A stretch of DNA of 64,000 nt from Flammulina velutipes (taxonomy: Eukaryota; Basidiomycota; Agaricomycetes; Agaricales; Physalacriaceae), in NCBI GenBank assembly GCA_011800155.1, contig CM022374.1:1054001-1118000 (forward strand), in the 5' to 3' direction. This document shows, piece after piece, positions 10,025-19,436 of the stretch. The first letter of the stretch is position 1. Every line of letters starts with the position of its first letter. Position numbers and translations under genes: made by a program. The notes below the pieces were generated by a model. It was not told where the DNA came from and made no database searches. It was given only the letters and a program-made list of their open reading frames with translations.

Positions 10025-12043
10025 ATGTGTTGTCCATCATGCAAACATACAAAGGGGTGTTATCACAGTCAATGGACACCATTAAAAGACGATTTCTGGA
10101 CAGATTTCTACACGGAATGGTGGGGCTCAGCAAAATTCGAAGAAAAACGACAACAGGGCCAACCACTTGAGGATCGTATCATCTGCATTTCTCAGGCGCC
10201 AGTATACACTGCGTTCGGTCTCCTGGAAGATACAGCTGGACGCATGCTCTTGCGAGACGATGTTTCGTATACCTATGATCGTATTCACCAAGCTCATCGC
10301 GACGAGTCCTACGGAATCATACTCACAGGACAAACTGGGAATGGTCTGTCATTCCTCTCATTTCGCTTTCCCTGTGCTTAATCATTCCTAGGAGTCTCCG
10401 CGACAGGAATTGTCTGTCTCCTCGGCCAGATGGCAGAACAAAAACCATGTTTCTTTACATCGAAGCGCGGGCAGACTTTCTTGATGGATAAATTTGGACC
10501 ATGGAACCTAGAGTCTTCTCAATTCAACTACCTAGGCAGTGGAATGCGATACCACATATCTACGCGAATATGGTCGATTGTGGATTTCCAGGATGGCTCT
10601 GGTCGTCCCATTTCCCCGCAGCTGCTTCTCCCCATCATGTTCCCAGTCTACACCGTCCCACCTCTGAAGGAGCTATATCGTCATATGCAAAAAGATTGTT
10701 GTTCTCATCGATTGTTACTAGCTCCATGGACGACCGAGGAGCTTCTTGAAAGGTGAGCTCACATCTTGCTCCCTGGTTCAGGCTAACATCAGACATATCT
10801 ATATCAGCCTCAAGCTCAACGCAGTCTTTGAACAACTCCCATTACACGAACGAGCAGTACTCCAGGCCTCAGATAAGCAGGTGGCACTTGCGTTTGTCGC
10901 CGAGCAGGTCGGACAATCAGGTCCTTTCCCCCGCGATCTACACAACCACCTCCTAAGCAGCCGTACTGGACCTCGCGAATGGGTGGATACTGACGGGTTG
11001 CTAGATATGCTCGTTTCTCCTTTCTCCAAACCACCGTCCTATTATAGTCACGTCATTCTCATGAACAGAGAACAGCCGAGTCTCTCGGACGACGATATCT
11101 GTTTCTTTGACTTCAAGTCATACTCAATGTTTTCATCCTTAGCGCAACGCACCGTCCCTCTGACAATGACAAAGGCGGAAGAGTTTCTGGCGGCTTGTCC
11201 AATTGTACCGGAATCAAGCTTGCTAGGAAGCTGGGTCTTGGAAGCACTGGCTGTTCGATATCTTTGCAAGGAAGATTTTCGGTGTGGCCGCCGTTATAAT
11301 CATCCCTCTGCCAAGATGACATGCGTACCAGGCCAATCATCTCGCTTTACACATCGCGGCAGCGACGGAGACCGACCAGCGAATAGTTTCCCAGTTGATA
11401 CTGGTCCTGCGGTTCTTGTAATGGATGGACATGGCGCCAGGATCTTCAGGCATGGACATATATCTTCCCGTGGACCTGCTGCAATCACATCTGGTCCGAT
11501 ACGACGTGGACCTTCTTCGCTAGCGTCACTCATCCCCGTGAAATCTCGTCTTTTGATCGTCTATTCCTCTCTGGACCAGGTCTTACTGGATGAATCCCTT
11601 TACTATCCACTACGGCGTGATACAAGCCTATTCGACGCTTTCTTCTTCGACTTTGTTAGCGACAGGGAGGTTGTAATTTGGATGATACAAGTAACGACAC
11701 CTTTGCTACAGGATTGCACATCCGATGGGTACGACGTTGTGCGCGCACTTCGACGCAAGTTTGGCACAAGATGGACTGTTGAGGTCAAATATGTTTTAGT
11801 GGTACCACAGAGACAGGCTTGGACGGTTGAATGGGAGATGCCTCCTGGGTGGGAACATGAAGACGTTCGTGGGGATGTATACATCCAGTACCTGGAATTG
11901 GATGGCTTCCTAATAACGAGAGGGATGTCGAGGAACGCCCATATAGGCTATATGCCCCTCCAGTTCAGGTAATTGCCGATGCCATTTATGTCCAACGTTT
12001 CTAATCATACTTATTCAACAGTTCTAATTCCGAGTATGTGTAG
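10025..12043 (+). CDS. Uncharacterised fungal protein with degenerate P-loop
   Basis: Exon 1 starts at the ATG at 10025 (MCCPSCKHTKGC...). Introns lie near 10345-10391 and 10754-10806. The frame then runs to a TAA at 11970-11972, but a canonical intron (GTAATT...TTCAACAG, about 11970-12021) would extend it to a TAG at 12041-12043. The layout resembles a large, poorly described agaricomycete family: N-terminal W/F-rich block (FWTDFYTEWWG), then a P-loop, then a long variable region. Here the P-loop reads GQTGNGVSAT, with Val where Walker A needs Lys, so ATP binding is doubtful. No catalytic domain is recognised in the C-terminal ~400 residues. A decayed relative of fungal RHS/Crinkler-like NTPases is possible; this is an impression from memory, not a match. 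Confidence 0.55.
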
Positions 12044-12567
12044 TCGCTCTTGCCAGCGCGCGATTCGTCTCGGTAGGCAGCTGGTACTCTGTAGTCAGGT
12101 AGAGTATGCCTGTCTCGAAAACCAATTAACAACTGGGAAACCCCTCTCTCGAAACTAATAGACTCTAAGATTGTGGCCAACCTAGAAGATCGGAATTCAT
12201 CACGCAACGCATCCTCTATGTTCTGGTCGTGAGTGCGTGGGCTAACCAGAAGATGCTGTATGTCTCTAGGACGCGCCATCGCCTTATCCAGTAACTCTAA
12301 CAGGCGTGCACGCGCTACTGCGCGTTCTGGTGGGCGTAATAGCGCCAAAGTATTCGACACATCGTCATCGACTGTCGTACAGTCCCAAAGATGCGCCCTG
12401 TAGGGCAGTGTTAGTTTAGGTGGCAATGAGCCCTGCCAGGTATGCACCATGCTACAAGTTTATCCGCACTCCAAATGTCCATGAGCCATCGATGGACCAA
12501 CGTCGTTTTCCGCCACTGCTTGTAACGACTCGCCCGGGGCGATGTAGTGTACACTGGGAAGAAGCAT
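12001..12567 (-). CDS. Hypothetical protein, possibly a gene remnant
   Basis: Two segments on the minus strand join in frame across an intron of about 70 bases (GTGCGG...CTACAG). The first contains MLLPSVHYIAPGESLQAVAE, with an ATG at 12565-12567 and an open frame further upstream to about 12650. The second begins AHLWDCTTVDDD and ends LELLNKYD at the stop at 12001-12003. I recognise no family. It tail-overlaps the preceding plus-strand gene by about 40 bases if that gene uses its last intron. It is squeezed against the permease gene, so a full-length ancestor would not fit. A 5'-truncated remnant is as likely as a small real gene. Confidence 0.35.
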
Positions 12568-12689
12568 GAGCTCAATAACATAGGCGTGAAGAAAAGCTTG
12601 AGAGTCGATGATCGACCAGATTCTAAGAGCTTCACGGTTAGGACAAAAGATCTCTATTCAAAACTACGTATAGTAACAAGGCAAAAACT

Positions 12690-14836
12690 TCAAGAGGTGC
12701 TAGATTTTTCATCGTCGAAAACGGTCCTCACCGGTCCGTGGAACCACTTGTGCGCTGAAGTAACCCAATACACACTTGCGAAGATGAAGACTGCGGCGAT
12801 GATCACAATAGCGTAATCTGGGAGCGTTCGTGAGATACAAACTAATAGGATCAAAAGTTGGGACGTACTCATATCCTCGGCCGTTGTTGCTTGCCCGGGA
12901 GGGAAGAGAAGAAGTACAACAATGAATGTGACCCACGAGACAGCGATGGCGCCAATTGGAGTAGACCAACGTCCCAAGGAGAACGGACCGGGAACGAAAG
13001 TTTTTCTCCCAGAGGTGATTCGCAACAAAATGGGCACAACATAGGAAGTGTACAAACCAATGACGGCAGATCTAGACGTACATTTTAGTACCTTCGTGTT
13101 CAGCTGACCATGGATCATGAACTCACCCAGCAAGGGAGGTCAATGCCGTAGTCGAGAATCCGAGAACTCCACAGATACCAGACACAAACATCACGAGCCA
13201 GACAGCATTCACCGGTGTTTGAGTGATAGGATTTATCTTTTTCCAGTACTTTGAGCCAGGGAGGGCGTTATCTCTGAACAATTAGTCTAAGTCAATGAAT
13301 CTTTCGGACGAACAGACCTGGCGAATGCAAATACGACTCGCGACGCGTCGACACCTTGAGCTGCACCAGTCACATACTGAGGAGACAATTTAACATAACA
13401 CAATATACGACCAAAACACATGCATGCTCACCTGGACAACGATAATCAACGACCATATAGCTAGCATGCCTCTTTTCCCTAGAACGTTCAGAAAAACTTG
13501 CCCCATGGGAAGGGGGAGTTCCGACGCCAGGAGATCACCAATGGAGGTAGTCACAAACGATGTCGTTATCAACAGAATCCAGCCGAGTCCACCAGTCGCA
13601 GCTACGGCTGATATGATCGCAATCGGAGCTGCTCGGTCTGCACCTGCAACTTCCTCTGCAATATGAACGGCCGAATCATCTGCAAGGGTGTTAATAGATT
13701 ACACTATCTGGGGTAACACAACACCCACATCCTGTCAATGTCCACATGGGCGCTGTAAATGCAAGCAAGAAAGCCCAGCCATCTAGTCACAAACGTCAAC
13801 CCAATAGGAAGACGAAGTAAATGATATGTCCTTACTGTTCGCCCATCCAGTGTTATTCTCGAAGAGAGTGAATGCATCCTTAGTCGACACCTTCTCGCCT
13901 CCCGATGCTACTAGCAAAGATATGATGGCTCCGACGGTGGTCCCGACTATGACCATGAACTAGGATCGATAGCTGTTAAACATGAAAGTCGAACTCGCCG
14001 TTGATAAGAACGTAGAACAAGTTAAGGCGCGCCAGTACACCAGTAGCCGCGGAACAGACAATTCCATGAGTGAAGAGGAGCGCTATCAGAATCCCAAAGG
14101 TTGCTCCATTAGATAGGATGATAGCGCCGTCCGAGCTCACGGAAATTGCAGTGGTTATCATCTGGGCGCAGGTGAAATCAATTGAGCAGACGAGTGTAAT
14201 TTGACCAGTGATGTTGGCCCAGCCTAGTACCGTAATTCAGAAAGTTGCGATAGGAGCACATTACGTACTGACCTGTGATCCAGCTCGCAAGGGCGGCGTA
14301 TTTGGGGGGAGCCAGCTTTGCAGAGAAGTAATACAGACCAGCGCTCGTGCTGTTGAGTCGAGGCGCTCATTAGCGACAAACAATAGAGGGCTGAACGGAA
14401 GAGCAACGTACGGCATCGACGACGATAACTCGGCCATAGACAAGGCGATGGTCATCACAAAGATACTGGGAATGAGCCACCCGAAAACAAGGCCGACATG
14501 TCCACCTGCGGCGTGTTAGTTGGGTGTGTGCGGGCGGAGTTAAGAGTAACATACCACTGACAAGACCAAATTCTAGGGTGGACGAGACAGAGGCGACAAC
14601 GCCCATGATCGAGAAGGAGAACGCAATAGTTTCTAAGAGCTGCAAAGGCTTCAGAAGACGGCGAGCAAATGTATATTCTCGATGCTCACCGAAAATTCGC
14701 GTTTGAATTCGCTCTTGTATCCAAGCTCTGCAAGTCGCGCGTCATCTGCGAGTTTGACCGCGTCCTGGGACTGGGCTGGTACAACATGGATACTGGTAGT
14801 TGTTTGCGTCTTCTCTTTGTTCGTATAATCGTCCAT
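12690..14836 (-). CDS. GABA/amino-acid permease (APC superfamily, Uga4-like)
   Basis: Many-exon gene from the ATG at 14834-14836 to the TGA at 12690-12692. The N-terminus (MDDYTNKEKTQ..., then ADDARLAELGYKSEFKREFS) is the classic cytosolic leader of fungal amino-acid/choline/GABA transporters. The membrane segments follow in order: an ETIAFSFSIMGVVASVSS helix, a GLVFGWLIPSIFVM-like helix, MAELSSSMP, PPKYAALASWITG, and late helices such as WSTPIGAIAVSWVTFIVVLLLF. The short hydrophilic C-terminus ends in DDEKSSTS. It should import GABA or a related amine or amino acid across the plasma or vacuolar membrane; the exact substrate is not readable. It lies on the same strand as the agmatinase-like gene upstream, with GATA-type sites in the 470-base gap. 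Confidence 0.85.
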
Positions 14837-15307
14837 AGTGATAGAGAAGGAGAAGAAGTACGTACCTTCCTATAATTATACGCTGAGCTTATCTGCTATC
14901 ACTGTTCGGGCTTTCTCGAACTATTCCGATTCGGTGGGGACGGTGGCCCGTTGGAAATATGCGCTATCTTGCCTATCCATTTGTCCACGATAACATTGAG
15001 GATGTTCGTAGAAGGCAGAGTAGAACTGGAGGCTGATAGGTGTTGCAGGGTAGAAGTAAATGTGGCGGGATGATTGAAAGAGGAAGGAGAGGTAGCGACC
15101 AATCAGAGAACGACCTCGGCTTGCTTCGACTTGACCCTTTTTGGACAATCCCTCCCTATTCTCATTGGTCGATCAAATATTTCCTTAACACTAATACTAC
15201 GCCACTCGTATTTGTTCATAACATTTTTCGATTGGTAGAGGTAAATCAAGTACATTTTAAAGAGATAATGGGAGAAAGAGATTTTACGAAACTTTTGGAG
15301 ATATCTA
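14837..15307. promoter_or_regulatory. Promoter of the permease gene with GATA-type sites
   Basis: On the minus strand, AGATAA (14889-14894) and TGATAG (14896-14901) lie 50-65 bases upstream of the permease ATG. Another AGATAG (about 14968-14973) and a plus-strand TGATAG (about 15034) follow. HGATAR is the core bound by fungal nitrogen-regulatory GATA factors. No gene seen. Confidence 0.4.
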
Positions 15308-17029
15308 TCACTTACCCAAGGGAGTCTTTGTCATGACAGTGAGAACTTCGAAGAGCACCTAAGGAATAGTCAAAGGCTGGAAGGAAAATAGTGAATGTGA
15401 CATACATCTGCAGCAGCCATGGTTGTCAACTCGGCGTTGGTGTCATAAGCCGGTGCCACTTCAACGATGTCAGCGGAGACAATGCGAAGGCCGTCCAAGC
15501 CTCGAATGATGGTTCGAAGCTCCCTAGTGGACCAACCCCCAGTTTCCGGCGTGCCCGTGGCGGGTGCAAAAGCTGGGTCAATGGAATCGATCTGACAAAT
15601 TTTAACGACGAGTTTTCATGGATAAAAGTGGCACTTACATCGATGGATAGATAGACGGGGGAGTCTCCGACTACCTCACGAATCTTTTTGATAATCCCAT
15701 CCGTTCCTTTGCGAGAACCAATATTAGGGTGAGCGATAGATGGACGTGAATTGGAAACTAACCGATGGTATCAATTTCGCGAGCCTCTATCCGCTGGAAG
15801 CCCGCGTCATCGTCGTTATCGTAGTCTTCGAGGCCAGAAAGGGTCGTCCGGATGGCGCCGTGCTAGAGAAAAACGATAAACTAGGATCAAAGCACTTTTG
15901 GGAGTATGGAGGTGGAAATGTGTATCGGGACTCTGAGAAAAACGACGAATGAAGAAAAAAGACACTTGCAATTGAGCTTCCGTTTTTAATCAGGCCTTCT
16001 TGACTGGCCCAGTAGAAGTAAGTGCCATGGTTAATGGCACCAACGTCAGAGGGTGCGCCACCGAAGACGGAAGGCTTCCAAGTATCTGCGGATAGATAAA
16101 GGTATTAGGAGTGAAAAGATAAGACTCTTAAACTTACTCACCTAAATGCGAGTCGAAATGGATGACGGAAATAGGGCCATAAGCGGAATAAACCGATCGC
16201 AGAATGGGAAGCACGATTGTATGGTCCCCACCGAGTGTGATAATGCGAGGGTGATGTTTCCCATCCACAGCCAATGGGGTCAAGGGTTCACCTGTAACAG
16301 AGTTGTTCTCCAAGGGCGAGTACGTCTCACGGTGGAGGAGAGACTTGTGACCGCTCTCAATCTGCTGAATCGCGACCTTGTTATCGTACGGGCTGTTGAT
16401 TTACCTATCAGCCACTCCGATCGAACTTCAAAAAATGAGATAACGCACGTAACAGGAATGTCGCCACAATCGACGATCTTGAGGCCCGATCGGAAGGGGT
16501 TATGTTGAAGAGGAACATTGTACCCTCCGTAGAGCGTGAGGCGGCGTGAACCTGCACGTATTCCAGCTATCGACGTCGTTCATCAGAATGTTAAGAAGAC
16601 ATGGAAAATGAACACCGTACCAGGACCGAAGCGTGCACCAGGTCTATAGCTAGTACCAGTATCCTGATTAAAACGAGTCAGGTGAGAAACAAAGAAGAAG
16701 AGAGAAAAACCAACGAAGGGCGCTCCAATGAAAGCGATATCAAAAGCTTCGTTTCGGTCCTTGGAGAGACACTGAACCCACGGAAGCCTGGCAAACGTAG
16801 TAATACCAGAGAAGATAGAGTCGGCGGTAACTAAAAAAACCAGTTAGAAAAAAAAACGGTATACCAAATGATATGTCACACCTTCGCCATTTAGACCTCG
16901 GTAGAGAGGCTCAAGTGGGTACTTGACATAGTCCAGAGGCATTTGGTCGCCGTGGTCGTGGCCATCGTGACCAGTGACCAAGCCAAATTGGAGAGCGACG
17001 AAAACGGTTAAGGCAGAGATGAGCTTCAT
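15308..17029 (-). CDS. Secreted agmatinase/guanidinobutyrase-like ureohydrolase
   Basis: Multi-exon gene from the ATG at 17027-17029 to the TGA at 15308-15310. Residues 1-20 form a signal peptide ([20 protein letters not shown]), followed by a short His/Asp-rich stretch (HDGHDHGD). The ureohydrolase core is clear: [14 protein letters not shown], the metal motif GGDHTIVLP, and FDSHLDTW, where DSHLD supplies Mn ligands and is restored by splicing across an intron. [19 protein letters not shown] and the second metal motif [15 protein letters not shown] follow. The family uses a binuclear Mn centre to release urea from agmatine, guanidinobutyrate or arginine. Substrate choice cannot be read from these motifs. 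The signal peptide points to an extracellular, vacuolar or secretory-pathway enzyme. Its neighbours are a GABA-type permease and a MATE exporter. Confidence 0.85.
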
Positions 17030-17414
17030 GGTAAAAGAGACGTCAAAAAAGATCCTGAAGCCTCCGAGGGAAACAGCGTAGTTTTTATACCCGAGTGAAA
17101 CTTCCGGAACGAGTAAAGTCGCGTGAGAGATCGTTAAGTTTCAAGAAGGCGCCTATCTCAGGTTAAAGCCAATACGATAGCCCCCTGACAGAGATAGAAT
17201 GTATGGAAATTGCGTCGTGTCCTGCCTCAAGGCAAACCCATGCTCCTGGGTATTCTCTACGATCAGCGATAAGGGAAAATGCGGAAGGAGCCCGCACTTG
17301 AAATGAAGCATTTTACGACAGTTTCCCGGTCCGCAAAGAATCTAGAAGGATAAGAGGAACTCAAGCCCTATAAATCGAACACCCCGGAGCCCCAGACTTC
17401 CTCAATATTGTGCC
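17030..17414. promoter_or_regulatory. Bidirectional promoter, agmatinase-like / MATE
   Basis: Holds a TATAAAAA-type box on the minus strand near 17079-17086 for the ureohydrolase and CTATAAAT near 17368 for the MATE gene. HGATAR sites lie at 17175-17180, 17192-17197 and 17267-17272. Confidence 0.45.
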
Positions 17415-19362
17415 ATGTCCCATCAAGGTTTCTCGGAGAACGATCCTTTGCTTTCCAGCGCTCGAAAGCCTTCCCCAGCCAGCGAAGGAGGATATTCGTC
17501 CGCTTCTGCCACTGAAGTCAATAATGGCGAGCAGGCAAGTCCAACAGATCACGTGGGAATTCGTTTGCTAGGTTCGCTTGCCGTCGATTCGACCCCAGGT
17601 AAGCCGAACAAGAACGTTCATGAAGCCATAACTAACTCTCGAATTATGCAGTTATCGCCTCGTACATACTCCAAAATTCGGTTCAAACCGTCTCCATCCT
17701 CATCGCTGGACGCCTAGGCCCCGAAGAGCTCTCCGTCGCCGCATTCTCGTTGATGCTGGCCTTTGTCACTGGCTAGTTCCCCATTCCTCTCCGCGTTGTA
17801 GACGATGATCCCACAGTAATTCAGGATGGTGCGTTGCCCTTGGAGGTACCACGGCTCTGGATACTCTGGGCTCACAGGCATACACCGGCGGAAGTCGCCC
17901 GACAGATCTCTCCGTCCACTTCCAGCGATGCATCGTTCTGCTGTGGCTGCTGTTTATTCCAGTCGCCTTTCTCTGGGCATACATCGAGCCGATCCTGCTA
18001 TCTCTCGGACAGCCTGAAGATCTAAGTGCTGATGTTCAACGTTTTCTCCGCGTTCTTATCTTTGGGGCACCCGGTTACATCGGATTCGAAAGCTTAAAAA
18101 AATATCTGCAATGTCAAGGTTAGTCCGCTGATCAATGTTTGCAACTACCTACTAATTATTATGTCCTGAAGGTATCATGAGCGCCTCTACACTTGTTCTC
18201 GTTGTGATCTTCCCAATTAACATCGGCCTGAACATCGGTTTTGTGCGCGTCTTGGGTTTACTAGGAGCGCCGGTGGCTTTGTCCATAACATACTGGCTGG
18301 CCTTTATTCTTCTCATTGTGTACACATGCCTATCGCCTACTCATCGACGTAACGGATGCTGGGGGGGTTTTAACCCTGCTTCGATCTTCCAGCCGCGAAG
18401 TTGCTATACCTTCCTGAAACTCGCTATTCCAGGCATCCTTATGGTTGGAACCGAATGGTAAGTCTACTAGAACCTGGCTTTCTTTTCACTAAGCAAATAT
18501 TATTTCAGGGCCGCCTTCGAAATTGTGGCGCTTGCCGCCGGTCGTCTCGGTTCTCTCCCTCTGGCTGCCCAGTCGGTCATAATGACCACAGATCAAAGTA
18601 ATTTTATTTACCCAAAAGTTCATCATCCTACTGACCTATGTTATTAATCAGTATTGAACACGTTGCCTTTTGGGATTGGCGTCGCAGCGTCTAACCGCGT
18701 CGGGAACCTCATCGGCTCGCGGTCCGCTATAGGTGCAAAGCGCGCAGCTCACGCATCGGCACTTCTTAGCGCAATCGCTGGTGTGTTTGTATTGGTCGTT
18801 ATGATGGCCAGCAAAGATGTAAGTAGCATAATCTTCACATTTTCGGGTGCCTGATAGCGGATAGGTCTTTGGCTATCTCTTCAGCGACGATGTTGCCGTG
18901 GTACAGCTCGTGAGCAAGGTCATGCCGCTAGTCGCGTCCTTCCAGGTCGCAGATGGTCTTGCTGGCTCGTGTGGCGGAGTCTTGCGTGGTCAAGGTAAGC
19001 TTCGCACGTCTTCGGTATTGAGTCACCGATATTGATAATTCTCGCTACAGGCCGGCAACACCTAGGTGCCCTGTTCAATCTTGTCGCCTACTACGTTTTG
19101 GCGTTGCCTATTGGAATCTGGCTAGCTTTCCGTGGTGGTTTGGGCCTGCAAGGACTTTGGATTGGTTCGCAGACATCCATTAATATCTTCTTTCACTTTA
19201 GCTAATATCACTCAAGGTCAAGTCTTGGCTCTCTTCCTAGTCGGTATTGGTGAATACCTAGTCGTTTGGCTGGGGACAGATTGGGAGCTGGAGGTTCAAC
19301 GTGGGGTGGAGCGAAACCAAGAAGAGGCTAAACGACTCGTTGTCCACCTTGAGTCGGAGTGA
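17415..19362 (+). CDS. MATE-family multidrug/toxin extrusion transporter
   Basis: Starts at the ATG at 17415 ([15 protein letters not shown]...) and ends at the TGA at 19360-19362, with about nine exons. The spliced protein gives the 12-helix MATE layout with the family signatures [13 protein letters not shown] and [17 protein letters not shown] in the first half. The second half shows [33 protein letters not shown] and [17 protein letters not shown] proteins export organic cations or drugs in exchange for H+ or Na+. The intron at 17772-17824 must use a GC donor to keep the frame that gives [12 protein letters not shown]. The gene converges on the PPR gene with 74 bases between stops. Confidence 0.9.
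17772..17824 (+). other. GC-AG intron in the MATE gene
   Basis: Exon ends ...GTCACTG and the intron begins GCTAGT and ends TTCAG. Only this junction (phase 1, G+GA) joins the conserved MLAFVTG and [12 protein letters not shown] segments. No GT donor gives a continuous frame. Confidence 0.7.
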
Positions 19363-19436
19363 AAAAGGCTCCGACATCGCATACAGTTTATGAACATTCT
19401 GAAGTTTATTACATACTGTAAAATGAGACCCGTGAT

